This document shows positions 1-8,740 of a stretch of DNA of 63,124 nt, piece by piece; the first letter of the stretch is position 1; each line of letters starts with the position of its first letter. Where the stretch lies: positions 1-63,124 of the forward strand of contig BOKS01000019.1 in the NCBI GenBank assembly GCA_016861105.1. Direction: 5' to 3'. The translations under genes and the position numbers were made by a program. The DNA is from Betaproteobacteria bacterium (GTDB taxonomy: Bacteria > Pseudomonadota > Gammaproteobacteria > Burkholderiales > Casimicrobiaceae). Below the pieces are notes generated by a model, which saw nothing but the letters and a program-made list of their open reading frames with translations, did no database searches and was not told where the DNA came from.

Positions 1-131
1 ACGTAACAACACGCGTTGCTCCCTCCCGTGCATGCGCGGCTCCACGATCGCTCATGAAGTCGCCAGCCTGTCCGAGTGTGCAAGATTCGTCCGCCATATC
101 TGTGCAATTTACGTCCGCCACCGACAACTTC

Positions 132-410
132 CCGGAGGCCGCGACCTCGCCCTACGCGGCGAGGGGCCCCGTGCGCAGCACGGGGATCGACGCCAAAGGG
201 CGAGGGGCATGCGGCCGACGACGGGTGCGGCGTGTCTTCGAGCACTTTCCGGAGGCCGCGACCTCGCCCTGCGCGGCGAGGGGCCCCGTGCGCAGCACGG
301 GGATCGACGCCAAAGGGCGAGGGGCATGCGGCCGACGACGGGTGCGGCGTGTCTTCGAGCACTCCCCGGAGGCCGCGACCTCGCCCTGTGCGGCGAGGGG
401 CCCCGTGCGC
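132..410. repeat. 117-bp tandem repeat, 2.4 copies, with internal hairpins
   Basis: Two full units (132-248 and 249-365) and the first 45 bases of a third (366-410) are almost identical. Each full unit has two perfect inverted repeats: CCTCGCC/GGCGAGG (145-151 with 158-164 in unit 1) and CCCCGTGC/GCACGGGG (167-174 with 178-185). The partial third unit keeps only the first hairpin. The unit is a multiple of three, so spurious reading frames run through it on both strands. It directly follows the cyaY stop codon on the minus strand. It could be a stacked transcription or mRNA-stability element or a REP-like family; its function is unknown. Confidence 0.9.
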
Positions 411-411
411 G

Positions 412-750
412 TCAGGCGGCGAGCTTCGGCGGCGGCATCTCGAGCCCGGACTGCTCCCGCACCAGCCGCGCGATCTCGCCGCCGAGCTCGGCGCCGCTGC
501 GCGTGTCGCGCCACGCGCCGTCGCGTGGACGGAAGTGGAAGCCACCGCTGCGTGCGGCGACCCAGATCTCGCGGTTGGGGACGTGGCGGTTGACGATCAG
601 CTTGCTCCCGTCCTCCCACTGCGCCTCGAGGATGCCGTCGTTGAGGCTCCAGTCGCCGTCGACGTCGCTCGCCGCGAGCGCAACGTCGATCGCCTCGCCG
701 ATGCGCTCGAGCGCGGCGTCCGCGAGCGTGATGAACTCGGATTCGGTCAT
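412..750 (-). CDS. cyaY: Iron-sulfur assembly protein CyaY (bacterial frataxin)
   Basis: This 112-residue protein matches the frataxin family along its full length. It has an N-terminal helix rich in acidic residues (MTESEFITLADAALERI), the core strand motif NGSKLIVNRH-like (here DGSKLIVNR) and the IWVAARSGGFHF segment that corresponds to VWLATKQGGYHF in E. coli CyaY. CyaY is a cytosolic iron-binding regulator of the IscS cysteine desulfurase during Fe-S cluster assembly. Its length is normal for the family. It is transcribed away from lptM-lysA, a divergent arrangement common in proteobacteria. Downstream it runs into the 117-bp repeats, which may end its transcript. Confidence 0.93.
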   Translation of the reverse strand: MTESEFITLADAALERIGEAIDVALAASDVDGDWSLNDGILEAQWEDGSKLIVNRHVPNREIWVAARSGGFHFRPRDGAWRDTRSGAELGGEIARLVREQSGLEMPPPKLAA

Positions 751-798
751 GGCCCGGCGGCGTCAAGTCGCCGCGGTCGCGTGATAGGATCGCCGCCG

Positions 799-969
799 AT
801 GTTACGTCATCCACGCCCCCTGCTGCGCGCGTTGCTGCTCGGCTGCGCCGCCGCTGCGCTCGCAGGCTGCGGCATCAAGGGGCCGCTGGCGCCCCCGCCG
901 AAGCCCGACGCGGCCGCCGCGAAGGACGAGGCGGCCAAGGGCGGCGCCCGGCCCGCGCCGCGGCTGTGA
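799..969 (+). CDS. lptM: Small LptM/YifL-type lipoprotein
   Basis: This 56-residue lipoprotein has a short signal peptide and the lipobox LAGC followed by GIKGPLAPPP, the hallmark of the LptM (YifL) family. In E. coli LptM helps oxidative maturation of the LPS translocon LptD at the outer membrane; the same role here is inferred. The rest is an Ala/Lys/Pro-rich tail. The gene sits just before lysA, as in many proteobacteria (the lppL-lysA pair). No Shine-Dalgarno sequence is obvious. A TAGGAT box at 785-790 ends 8 bases before the ATG, so the message may be leaderless. Confidence 0.85.
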   Translation: MLRHPRPLLRALLLGCAAAALAGCGIKGPLAPPPKPDAAAAKDEAAKGGARPAPRL

Positions 970-1057
970 ACGCGCGCGACGCGGCGCCGGCACGCCGGCG
1001 GCGCGGTGCCGGCGCGGTGGTCCGCGACGCGTGGACGGCCGTCCCCGGAAGGCGCCC

Positions 1058-2302
1058 TTGACTGCTCCGTTCCACTACGTCGACGGCCGGATGCACGCGG
1101 AGCGCGTGCCCCTCGCGCGCATCGCCGACGAGTTCGGCACGCCCGCCTACGTCTACTCGCGCGCCGCCCTCGAGGCCAACTTCCGCGCCTTCGACGAGGC
1201 GTTCGCGTCGCTGCCGCACCTCGTCTGCTACGCGATGAAGGCGAACTCCAACCTCGCGGTGCTGAACGTCTTCGCCCGCCTCGGCGGCGGCTTCGACATC
1301 GTGTCGGGCGGCGAGCTCGCGCGGGTGATCGCCGCCGGCGGCGACCCGGCGAAGGTCGTGTTCTCCGGCGTCGGCAAGACCGCCGCCGAGATGCGTGCCG
1401 CGCTCGCGGCCGGCATCCGCTGCTTCAACGTCGAGAGCGCGCCGGAGCTCGAGCGTCTCGCCGAGGTCGCCGCGGCGGCGGGGCGGCGCGCGCCGGTGAG
1501 CTTCCGCGTCAATCCGGACGTCGACCCCGGCACTCACCCCTACATCTCCACGGGCCTCAAGGAGAACAAGTTCGGCGTGGACTTCGCCTCGGCGCCGGCG
1601 CTCTACCGGCGCGCGGCGTCGCTGCCGTCGATCCGGGTGACGGGCATCGACATGCACATCGGGTCGCAGATCACCGAGCTTCGGCCCTGCCGCGAGGCCG
1701 CCGCGAAGCTGCTCGGGCTCGTCGACGCGCTCGCGCGCGACGGCATCCCCCTGGAGCACGTCGACGTCGGGGGCGGGCTCGGCATCCGCTACCGCGACGA
1801 GTCGCCGGTGCCGCTGCACGAGTACGCGGCGATGCTCGCCGGCCTGATGCGCGGCCGGCGCGAGACGCTGGTGCTCGAGCCGGGGCGGCGGCTGGTCGGC
1901 GACGCCGGCGCGCTGCTGACGCGCGTCGAGTACCTGAAGCGCGGCTCCCGCAGCTTCGCCATCGTCGACGCCGCGATGAACGACCTGCTGCGCCCGGCAC
2001 TCTATGACGCGTGGCATCCGGTCGACGCCGTCGCCCCCCGCGCCGGCCCCGCCGAGACCTGGCAGGTCGTGGGGCCGGTGTGCGAGAGCGGCGACTTCCT
2101 CGCGCACGACCGCGAGCTGGCGCTCGCGCCGGGCGACCTGCTCGCGATCGGCGCCGCGGGTGCGTACGCGATGGCGATGAGCTCGAACTACAACGCCCGA
2201 CCGCGCGCCTGCGAGGTCCTCGTCGACGGCGATCGCGTGCATCTCGTCCGCCGCCGCGAGCGCGTCGACGACCTCTTCGCCGGCGAGTCGATCGCGCCCT
2301 GA
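1058..2302 (+). CDS. lysA: Diaminopimelate decarboxylase
   Basis: LysA is a PLP enzyme that decarboxylates meso-diaminopimelate to lysine. The PLP-binding lysine lies in CYAMKANSN (Lys61 with the start used here). DMHIGSQ, VDVGGGLG, EPGRRLVGDAG and the active-site VCESGDFLA motif follow in the expected order for a fold-III decarboxylase. I prefer the TTG start at 1058 because a GGAAGG ribosome site (1047-1052) sits 5 bases upstream and the product then begins TAPFHY after the initiator, as in other LysA proteins. An in-frame GTG at 1031 would add nine residues. The enzyme has 414 residues, the usual size. Confidence 0.95.
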   Translation: MTAPFHYVDGRMHAERVPLARIADEFGTPAYVYSRAALEANFRAFDEAFASLPHLVCYAMKANSNLAVLNVFARLGGGFDIVSGGELARVIAAGGDPAKVVFSGVGKTAAEMRAALAAGIRCFNVESAPELERLAEVAAAAGRRAPVSFRVNPDVDPGTHPYISTGLKENKFGVDFASAPALYRRAASLPSIRVTGIDMHIGSQITELRPCREAAAKLLGLVDALARDGIPLEHVDVGGGLGIRYRDESPVPLHEYAAMLAGLMRGRRETLVLEPGRRLVGDAGALLTRVEYLKRGSRSFAIVDAAMNDLLRPALYDAWHPVDAVAPRAGPAETWQVVGPVCESGDFLAHDRELALAPGDLLAIGAAGAYAMAMSSNYNARPRACEVLVDGDRVHLVRRRERVDDLFAGESIAP

Positions 2303-2405
2303 CGCGCGCCTGCTCGGCGACGCGCGAGCGCGCGTCGCACGCGTTCGAGCGTTGTGCAGATAAGCAACACTCGACGCACACCCCCCTAGCAGGTGCGGAG
2401 GAATC

Positions 2406-2433
2406 TTGCAAATCGTTGAAAGTTGTCTAGAAT
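2406..2433 (+). promoter_or_regulatory. Sigma70-like promoter of the histone-like gene
   Basis: TTGCAA (2406-2411) and TAGAAT (2428-2433) are 16 bases apart in the 254-base gap between lysA and the H1-like gene. This places the transcription start about 115 bases upstream of the coding start, leaving a long 5' leader of unknown function. No other gene is visible in this gap. Confidence 0.5.
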
Positions 2434-2556
2434 GCAGGCAGCAGGTTGCAGTGGGTTTGTCAAGAGCTTCGCGTATCCCCGACGAACCTTCCGCGCCTGC
2501 GGTGCAGTAGAAGCAACACAACACGTATATCGAAACCCAGACAGGAGAACCGCGAG

Positions 2557-2889
2557 ATGATGGCTGACATGATGTCGATGATGGCGCCGGCCTCGGCGCC
2601 CGCCGCCCCGAAGAAGAAGGCCACGCGCAAGAAGGCCGCTCCCAAGAAGGCTGCCAAGAAGGGCGCGAAGAAGGCGACCAAGAAGGCTGCCAAGAAGGGC
2701 GCGAAGAAGGCGACCAAGAAGGCTGCCAAGAAGGGCGCGAAGAAGGCGACCAAGAAGGCCGCCAGGAAGGGCGCGAAGAAGGCGACCAAGAAGGCCGCCA
2801 GGAAGGGCGCGAAGAAGGCGACCAAGAAGGCCGCCAAGAAGAAGGCCACGAAGAAGCGGGCCACGAAGCGCGCCAAGAAGGCGAAGTAA
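2557..2889 (+). CDS. Histone H1-like Lys/Ala-rich DNA-binding protein
   Basis: The 110-residue product starts with a methionine-rich segment (MMADMMSMMAP) and a short Pro/Ala linker. The remainder is almost only Lys, Ala, Gly, Thr and Arg, built from a 12-residue unit of the type AAKKGAKKATKK repeated about five times. This resembles the bacterial H1/HctB-like nucleoid proteins and the C-terminal tails of PhaF-type phasins, which bind DNA without sequence specificity. The start is fixed by AGGAGAA at 2543-2549. The coding DNA is itself a 36-bp tandem repeat, so copy number probably varies between strains. Confidence 0.85.
   Translation: MMADMMSMMAPASAPAAPKKKATRKKAAPKKAAKKGAKKATKKAAKKGAKKATKKAAKKGAKKATKKAARKGAKKATKKAARKGAKKATKKAAKKKATKKRATKRAKKAK
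2650..2829 (+). repeat. 36-bp coding tandem repeat, five copies
   Basis: Units begin at 2650, 2686, 2722, 2758 and 2794, with a degenerate sixth from 2830. They encode the (AAKKGAKKATKK)n array of the H1-like protein. The copies differ mainly by gct/gcc and aag/agg changes, so the array is recent or kept homogeneous by recombination. Slippage would change protein length in steps of 12 residues. Confidence 0.9.
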
Positions 2890-3057
2890 CCTCTCTCGCC
2901 TCGATACGCCGTCGCAGACGTGTGACGGTCACCGACGGGCGGCGCCCTCGCGGCGTCGCCCGTCGTGCATTTCTGCGCCCCGCGCACCGGCGGCTCCGGG
3001 CCGCGGTCGCCCGACGGACGGCCGCGGAACCACGATGACCGGCGGCCCTTCGGAACG

Positions 3058-4782
3058 TCAGCGCGACGGCACCGCCGCGCCGGCGGTCGGCGCCGCCCGC
3101 TTCGCCGCGCGCGCGTTGCGCTCCTGCCCCGATGCGAGCGGCGCGTCCGACGAGGACGCGGCGGTCGGCTGCGCGCGTCCGGTCGTGGGCGCGGGCTTCG
3201 CCGACGTCGCACTGCGCCGGTCGGGCGCAGCCTTGCGGACCGCCGGCTTCGCAGTGCCCTTCTGCGGCGTCCTGATCGACCCCGCACCGCTCGTGGCGAC
3301 CGCACTGCGCGGCTTGCCGCGCGGCGGCGCCGTCCGCACGACGTCGCTCGTGACGCGCAGCTGCTGGCCCGCGCGCAGCGCGGACTGCCGCATGCCGTTC
3401 CAGCTGCGCAGCTCGTCGACCGACACGCCGTAGCGGCGCCCGATCGACGACAGCGTCTCGCCGCGGCGGACGGTGTGGTAGAACGTGCGCCCCTGCGGGA
3501 CCGCCGTGAACACCGCCCGCTGGAGCGAGGCGTCCGCGGCTTCGATGCGCCCGCTCTCGGCGGGCACGAGCAGCGTGTGCCCCGCGCCGACGCGGGCCCG
3601 CGAGCCGATGCCGTTGACCGCCCGGAGCGTCTCGACGGACATGCCGAAGCGCTGCGCGACCTGCGCCAGGCTCTCCTTCGCCTTCAGGCGGTACGCCTGC
3701 CACGACACCAGCGGCTGGTCGTGCAGGTCGAGCTTCGCGGCGAACAGCTCCGCCTTGTCGATCGGCAGCAGGATCGTGAACTCGTCCGCGCCCGCCATCA
3801 CCGGGCGGTTGTGCTGCGGGTTGAGCGCGAGGAACTCGTCCTCGGGCAGCTCCGCGAGCTCGGCCGCGCGCTTCACGTCCATCTTGCGCGTGACGCGCAC
3901 CGCGGCGAAGTAGGGGGCGTCGGGCACGTCGGCCAGCACGAGGCCGTACTTCTCCGGGTCGCGGACGATGTTCTTCAGCGCCTGCAGCTTCGGCAGGTAG
4001 TTGCGCGTCTCGTCGGGCATCGCGAGCGCTTCGTAGGTCTCCGGCTGCCGGCGCTCGCGGTTGCGCTGCACGGCGCGCGCGACGTTGCCCTCGCCCCAGT
4101 TGTAGGCGGCGAGCGCGAGCTGCCAGTCGCTGAAGTCGCCGAACAGCTTCTGCAGGTAGTCGAGCGCCTTGTCGGTCGCCGCGATCACGTCCCGGCGCGA
4201 GTCGTACCAGAAGTTCTGCTCCAGCCCGTAGTGCCTGCCCGTCGACGGAATGAACTGCCAGATGCCCGCGGCGCGCGCGGTCGACAGCGCGCGCGGGTTG
4301 AACGCGCTCTCGACCATCGGGAGCAGCGCGATGTCGAGCGGCATGCCGCGCAGGTCGATCTCGTGCACGACGTGATAGAGGTAGCGGCGGCTGCGGTCGA
4401 CCATCCGGGCGACGTAGTCGGGCCGCTCCGCGTACCAACGCTCCCACTTCTCGACGAGCGCCCCGTCGATGTCGGGGACCGCGTAGCCCTTGACGATGCG
4501 GTCCCACAGGTCCGCCGCCGGCTCCGGCAACTGCTCGAGGTCCGCGGCGACGTCGGGACTGAACGCGGGGACGATCTGCTTTGCGATCGGCGTGGCCGCG
4601 ATGACGGGCATCGGCGCCGTCGCGGAGGTGACGACCAGCGCCTCCGCTGCCACAGCCTCCGGCGGGGGTGGCGCCGCCACCGCCGGAGCGACGGGTTCGG
4701 GCGCGGGCGCGACCGGCGGGGCAGTCGCGCAGCCGGCGAGCGCGGCGGCAGCGACGAAGGCGAGGAACGGCCGGAGGCGCAC
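3058..4782 (-). CDS. mltD: Lipoprotein lytic transglycosylase MltD with LysM repeats
   Basis: The protein (574 residues from the GTG at 4782) begins with a lipoprotein signal, lipobox LAGC, and a Pro/Ala/Val-rich linker. An SLT (family 1D) catalytic domain follows, with the catalytic Glu in [11 protein letters not shown] (about residue 158) and [15 protein letters not shown]. Two LysM peptidoglycan-binding modules lie in the C-terminal half ([19 protein letters not shown] and [20 protein letters not shown]), and the tail is basic and Lys/Arg/Ala-rich. It cleaves murein glycan strands at the outer membrane. The frame remains open for 29 codons upstream, but only the GTG start gives a proper signal peptide. 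It is the minus-strand neighbour of gloB, an arrangement often seen in proteobacteria. Confidence 0.92.
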   Translation of the reverse strand: MRLRPFLAFVAAAALAGCATAPPVAPAPEPVAPAVAAPPPPEAVAAEALVVTSATAPMPVIAATPIAKQIVPAFSPDVAADLEQLPEPAADLWDRIVKGYAVPDIDGALVEKWERWYAERPDYVARMVDRSRRYLYHVVHEIDLRGMPLDIALLPMVESAFNPRALSTARAAGIWQFIPSTGRHYGLEQNFWYDSRRDVIAATDKALDYLQKLFGDFSDWQLALAAYNWGEGNVARAVQRNRERRQPETYEALAMPDETRNYLPKLQALKNIVRDPEKYGLVLADVPDAPYFAAVRVTRKMDVKRAAELAELPEDEFLALNPQHNRPVMAGADEFTILLPIDKAELFAAKLDLHDQPLVSWQAYRLKAKESLAQVAQRFGMSVETLRAVNGIGSRARVGAGHTLLVPAESGRIEAADASLQRAVFTAVPQGRTFYHTVRRGETLSSIGRRYGVSVDELRSWNGMRQSALRAGQQLRVTSDVVRTAPPRGKPRSAVATSGAGSIRTPQKGTAKPAVRKAAPDRRSATSAKPAPTTGRAQPTAASSSDAPLASGQERNARAAKRAAPTAGAAVPSR

Positions 4783-4943
4783 GATCGTGGGTTCGCTGTG
4801 GAGCGCCCCAGCCTGCGGCGCGGGCGCGCGGGTGCGGCGATGGTAGGCGGGCCTGCCGCGAAGCGTCAACCGACGCCGGCGCGCCTCCCGCGCCGGACAG
4901 CCGGACGCCCGCGCCGGTCGCCGCGGCCGAGACGCTGCCGCGA

Positions 4944-5723
4944 TCAGGAGAAGACGTCCTTCCAGGCCCGCAGTTCGGCGAAGACCTCGACGTCGTCGCG
5001 GAGCGCGCGACCGGCGCGCCGCGCCGCCGCGTCGCGCACCTCCGGCACGCCCGCGCGCAGGAAGGGATTGGTGGCGAGCTCCTCGTCGAGCCGCGACGGC
5101 AACGTCGGCTCGCCACGGTCGCGGCGCGCCCGGTCGCGCGCGATCCGTGCGTGCAGCGCCGGGTTGCCGGGCTCCACCGCGAGCGCGAAGCGCAGGTTCG
5201 CGAGCGTGTACTCGTGCGCGCAGTGCACGAGCGTGTCGCCCGGCAGCGCGGCGAGGCGGGCGAGCGAGGCGTGCATCTGCGCGGGCGTGCCCTCGAACAG
5301 GCGCCCGCAGCCGCCGGCGAACAGCGTGTCGCCGCAGAACACGACGCTCTCGTCGCCGACCGTCCCGGCGTACGCGATGTGCCCGCGCGTGTGGCCGGGG
5401 ACCGTCAGGACGGACAGCGACGCCGCGACCGCGGGCAGCCGCACCGACTCGCCGTCGCCGAGGGCGCGCGTGCGGCAGGGGATCGTCTCGCCGGACGGGC
5501 CGAGCACCGGCACCGGGAACCGGTCGACGAGCGCGGCGACGCCGCCGGCGTGGTCGGCGTGGTGGTGCGTGACGAGGACGGCGTCGAGCGCGAGCCGCTC
5601 GGCGTCGAGGTGGGCGAGCACCGGCGCCGCGTCGCCCGGGTCGACGACGACCGCCCGGCTTCCGTGCCGCAGCACCCAGATGTAGTTGTCCCTGAATGCG
5701 GGGACCGGGATAATCGCCGGCAT
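4944..5723 (-). CDS. gloB: Hydroxyacylglutathione hydrolase (glyoxalase II)
   Basis: This 259-residue metallo-beta-lactamase-fold enzyme carries the binuclear-metal motif THHHADH (residues 52-58), [28 protein letters not shown] and [14 protein letters not shown], all diagnostic of GloB. It hydrolyses S-lactoylglutathione to lactate and glutathione in methylglyoxal detoxification. The start ATG shares the palindrome CATG (5721-5724) with the start of the divergent methyltransferase, so each promoter must lie within the other gene. No Shine-Dalgarno is visible. Confidence 0.94.
   Translation of the reverse strand: MPAIIPVPAFRDNYIWVLRHGSRAVVVDPGDAAPVLAHLDAERLALDAVLVTHHHADHAGGVAALVDRFPVPVLGPSGETIPCRTRALGDGESVRLPAVAASLSVLTVPGHTRGHIAYAGTVGDESVVFCGDTLFAGGCGRLFEGTPAQMHASLARLAALPGDTLVHCAHEYTLANLRFALAVEPGNPALHARIARDRARRDRGEPTLPSRLDEELATNPFLRAGVPEVRDAAARRAGRALRDDVEVFAELRAWKDVFS
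5686..5714 (+). promoter_or_regulatory. Promoter for the methyltransferase-rnhA unit (leaderless type)
   Basis: TTGTCC (5686-5691), a 17-base spacer and GATAAT (5709-5714) lie inside the first codons of gloB on the opposite strand. The predicted start of transcription coincides with the ATG at 5722, so the transcript would lack a leader. Confidence 0.5.
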
Positions 5724-6486
5724 GGAGGCATCTTCGCGAGCGCCCGAAACGCTGTCAACGACGCTCGCGGGATGGTTCGCGACGCCGCTGGGGCGCTACC
5801 TGCTCGCGCGCGAGCAGGCCTATTTCGACCAGACGGTCGCCGACATCTTCGGCTTCTACGCGCTCCAGATCGGGCTGCCCGAGTGCCCGTTCCTCGCCCA
5901 GAGCCGGATCCCGTCGCGCTGGAGCGTCGACTACGACCCCCCCGCGGACGTCATCGCCGATCCGCACTGGCTGCCGTTCCCGGAGAACTCCATCGACCTG
6001 ATCGTGCTGCCGCACGCGCTCGAGTTCACCGACGATCCGCACCAGATGCTGCGCGAGGCCTACCGCGTCGTGCGCCCCGAGGGCCAGATCGTCATCGCCG
6101 GGTTCAACCCGTTCTCGCTGTTCGGCGCGAAGCGCTATTTCGGGCGCCAGCAGACGCCGCCGTGGAACGGCAACTTCATCGCGCTCTACCGCGTGAAGGA
6201 CTGGCTGACGCTGCTCGGCTTCGACGTCGTCGGCGGACGGCTCGACTGCTATCTGCCGCCGTTCGCGCGCGAGCGCTGGATCGAGCGCAGCGCGTTCTTC
6301 GAGAAGGCCGGCGACCGCTGGTGGCCGATCGGCGGCGGCGTCTACTACCTGCGGGCGACCAAGCACATGCACGGGATGCGCATCATCACGCCCGCCTGGC
6401 AGCGGCGCGAGCGGCGGCGCGCGTTCGTGCCCGCGGCCCGCGCGCGCGAGACGCTGACGACGGTCTCGCAGCGGCGCCGGCGGTGA
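5722..6486 (+). CDS. Class I SAM-dependent methyltransferase
   Basis: The 254-residue protein resembles the methyltransferase found between gloB and rnhA in many beta- and gammaproteobacteria. The visible core is [23 protein letters not shown], a methyltransferase-type PFxxxSxDxxxxxHxxEF segment, then [24 protein letters not shown]. The classic glycine-rich SAM loop is not obvious upstream, as is usual in this subgroup. The substrate is unknown. The C-terminus is Arg-rich. The last bases overlap the GTG start of rnhA in GTGA, so the two genes are translationally coupled. Confidence 0.8.
   Translation: MEASSRAPETLSTTLAGWFATPLGRYLLAREQAYFDQTVADIFGFYALQIGLPECPFLAQSRIPSRWSVDYDPPADVIADPHWLPFPENSIDLIVLPHALEFTDDPHQMLREAYRVVRPEGQIVIAGFNPFSLFGAKRYFGRQQTPPWNGNFIALYRVKDWLTLLGFDVVGGRLDCYLPPFARERWIERSAFFEKAGDRWWPIGGGVYYLRATKHMHGMRIITPAWQRRERRRAFVPAARARETLTTVSQRRRR
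5730..5758 (-). promoter_or_regulatory. Possible gloB promoter inside the methyltransferase gene
   Basis: Reading the minus strand, a consensus TTGACA (5758-5753) is followed after 17 bases by GAAGAT (5735-5730). The -35 box is perfect but the -10 box is weak. The initiation point would fall close to the gloB ATG at 5723. Confidence 0.35.
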
Positions 6487-6959
6487 GCGCGGCGGCGCAC
6501 GGCGCGGCCCCCGCCGCGCGCCCGGCGGTCACCATCTACACGGACGGCGCCTGCAAGGGCAACCCGGGCCCGGGCGGCTGGGGCGCGCTGCTCGTCGCCG
6601 ACGGTCGCGAGAAGTCGCTGCACGGGGGCGAGCCGGCGACGACCAACAACAGGATGGAGCTCGTCGCGGTGATCCGCGCGCTCGAGAGCCTGTCGCGCGC
6701 CTGCGAGGTCGACCTCTACACGGACTCGCAGTACGTGAAGAACGGCATCCAGAGCTGGATCCACGCGTGGAAGCGCAACGGCTGGAAGACGGCGGAGCGC
6801 AAGCCCGTGAAGAACGCGGAGCTGTGGCGCGAGCTCGACGCGCTCTGCGCGCAACACGAGATCCGCTGGCACTGGGTGCGCGGCCACGCGGGGCACGACG
6901 GCAACGAGCGCGCGGACGCGCTCGCCAACCGCGGCGTCGACGAGGTGCTGCGGCGCTGA
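6483..6959 (+). CDS. rnhA: Ribonuclease HI
   Basis: RNase HI (158 residues) degrades the RNA of RNA-DNA hybrids. The four catalytic acids are all present: Asp21 in YTDGACKGN, Glu59 in NRMEL, Asp81 in [10 protein letters not shown] and Asp145 in NERADALAN. The basic handle region ([16 protein letters not shown]) used for substrate binding is also intact. The start is a GTG overlapping the preceding stop codon. Compared with E. coli RNase HI it has a short Ala-rich N-terminal extension. Confidence 0.96.
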   Translation: MSAAAHGAAPAARPAVTIYTDGACKGNPGPGGWGALLVADGREKSLHGGEPATTNNRMELVAVIRALESLSRACEVDLYTDSQYVKNGIQSWIHAWKRNGWKTAERKPVKNAELWRELDALCAQHEIRWHWVRGHAGHDGNERADALANRGVDEVLRR

Positions 6960-6985
6960 CCGGCCGCGGGCCGTCCCGGGCGGCG

Positions 6986-8740
6986 ATGGCACGAACGACA
7001 CCGCCGGGGCGCAGCGGCCGGCCGCCGCGGGCGCGCACGGGGCCGTCCCCGCTCACCGGCGCCGACGTCGCGTCGCTGCGCGCAGCGGCGCAGCGCTTCG
7101 GAGCGCCGGCGCGCAGCGCGAAGGCGGCGCTCATCGCAGCGCTCGCCTCGCGCAGCCTGCACCGTCCGCGCATCCTGCTCGCCTGCCACGACGCGCTGCT
7201 GTTCGTCGCCGCGCACCCGGACGACGAGGCGATCGCCGCGGCCGCGGAGGCGGCGCTCGCGCGCTGCGCCCGCGCGGCCCGGGCGCTGGCCGCCACGCCG
7301 TCGGGCCGGCGCGCGCTGGAGGGCACCGGCATCGCATGGAGCGAAGTGTCGGCGGCGCTCGGCTACGACATTGCGCGCTGGCTGGTGCACCGCTTTCCCG
7401 GGCACGCCGAGATCACGTCGCTCGGCGATGGCGCCGGCACGCTGCCCTCGCTGCTCGCGCTGCTCCTGCCGGCGATCGAGGCGGACGCCCTCGCCGGCGA
7501 GAGGGCCGGCGGGCTCGCCCTGCTCGATCGCTGCAAGGGGCCTCGTGACACGCGGCTCGCCTTCCTCGTCCGGCAGCTGGAGTCCCTCGCGGCGCCCGCC
7601 GCGGTGCGCGCGCAACTCTTCGACGCGCTGACGCCGTTCCTGACGGTTGCGCCGCGCGGCACGCGGGCGTCGCGCACGTTCCTCCGCGGCCCGGCGGGCC
7701 GCGTTCACAGGCACGCGGCGCCGCTGCGCAAGGCGCCCGCGGAGGCGCTCGCCGTCGTGGCGCAGCCGCCGCCGCGGGAGCGTCCGCTCGCGCGCGCCGA
7801 ACGGCGCGCGCTGGTCGACGTCGCCCGGGCCACGCTGGCCGTGCTCGCGCGCGAGACCGATCCGATCACCTGGGCCTCGGTCGACGGCGTGTCGCTGCAC
7901 GACCTCGAGGCCGGCTTCGCCGTCGCGCTGTTCCCGATGGAGCCCGCGCGGCGCTTCGCGCTCGACAGTCACACCGGCTACCTGCTCTTCCGCCAGCGCG
8001 TGCCGATCGCCTACGGCGGCGGCTGGCCGTTCCTCGGCGTGTGCCGGATCGGCGTCAACGTGTTTCCCGCGTTCCGCGGCGGCGAGTCGGCGCTCGCGTT
8101 CGCGCACGTGCTGCGCGTCTATCGGGCGCGCTTCGGCGTCGCGCGCTTCGTCGTCGAGCCCTACCAGTTCGGCGCGGGCAACGCCGAGGCGCTGCGCTCC
8201 GGCGCGTTCTGGTTCTACTGGCGCCTGGGATTCCGGCCGCTCGACGAAGGCATCGCGGCGCTCGCGGAACGCGAGCACGCGCGCCTGCAGCGCGTCCGCG
8301 GCGCGCGCACGCCGCTGCCGCGGATGCGGGCCCTGGCCCGGGAGGACCTGGCACTCGACCTCGCCCCGACGGCCGGCCCGCTTCGCGTGGAGCCCGCCCG
8401 GCTGTCGACCGCGGTCGCGCGCTGGATCGTGGACGCGCACGGCGGCGACCGGCGCAAGGCACAGGCCGCGGCGCTCGCGCGCGTCGGCGCCGCGCTCGGC
8501 GCGGCGCCGGGGCCGGGCTGGACGACCGGGGAGCGCGCGGCCTACCGGTCGCTCGCGCTGCTGGTGGGGCTCGTCGACGACCTCGACCGGTGGAGCGCTG
8601 CGGACAAGGCGGCCTGCGTCGCGCTGATGCGCGCGAAGGGCGCGCCGGACGACGCGCCGTTCTTCGCGGCGCTCGCGCGGCATCCGCGGCTGCCCGCTGC
8701 GCTGGCGCGCATCGCGGACGCGGCGGCTACTGGCGGATGA
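6986..8740 (+). CDS. Uncharacterised protein with a C-terminal GNAT-like region
   Basis: This 584-residue protein has no family I can name with certainty. The first half is Ala/Arg/Leu-rich and helical. From about residue 300 a more structured region appears, including LGVCRIGVNVFPAFRGGESALAFAHVLRVYR. It also has QFGAGNAEALRSGAFWFYWRLGFRP, a segment close to the end of GNAT acetyltransferases (conserved NxxxxxSGAFWFYxxLGFxP). A helical tail follows. The ATG at 6986 lacks a strong ribosome site; the frame stays open upstream into rnhA. Its 3' end overlaps the convergent DUF6265-like gene by 14 bases. Function unknown. Confidence 0.65.
   Translation: MARTTPPGRSGRPPRARTGPSPLTGADVASLRAAAQRFGAPARSAKAALIAALASRSLHRPRILLACHDALLFVAAHPDDEAIAAAAEAALARCARAARALAATPSGRRALEGTGIAWSEVSAALGYDIARWLVHRFPGHAEITSLGDGAGTLPSLLALLLPAIEADALAGERAGGLALLDRCKGPRDTRLAFLVRQLESLAAPAAVRAQLFDALTPFLTVAPRGTRASRTFLRGPAGRVHRHAAPLRKAPAEALAVVAQPPPRERPLARAERRALVDVARATLAVLARETDPITWASVDGVSLHDLEAGFAVALFPMEPARRFALDSHTGYLLFRQRVPIAYGGGWPFLGVCRIGVNVFPAFRGGESALAFAHVLRVYRARFGVARFVVEPYQFGAGNAEALRSGAFWFYWRLGFRPLDEGIAALAEREHARLQRVRGARTPLPRMRALAREDLALDLAPTAGPLRVEPARLSTAVARWIVDAHGGDRRKAQAAALARVGAALGAAPGPGWTTGERAAYRSLALLVGLVDDLDRWSAADKAACVALMRAKGAPDDAPFFAALARHPRLPAALARIADAAATGG

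Noticed and set aside
1..131. Possible coding sequence at the left edge
   Set aside because: The frames here are open only because they enter the 117-bp repeat; no domain, ribosome site or codon pattern supports a gene.
132..410. CRISPR array
   Set aside because: The units are 117 bp, contiguous, and have no unique spacers; no cas gene is present.
2423..2433. TTGTCTAGAAT before the histone-like gene, similar to the TTGTCTAGGAC elements of the CarH region
   Set aside because: It lacks the second half of the palindrome, and its TAGAAT part is better explained as a -10 box.
875..5116. A 1413-codon minus-strand reading frame and many other frames longer than 500 codons
   Set aside because: They are shadows of lysA, mltD, the fad genes and others caused by very high GC. 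Their translations are Arg/Ala/Pro-rich without domains, while the opposite frames show clear families.
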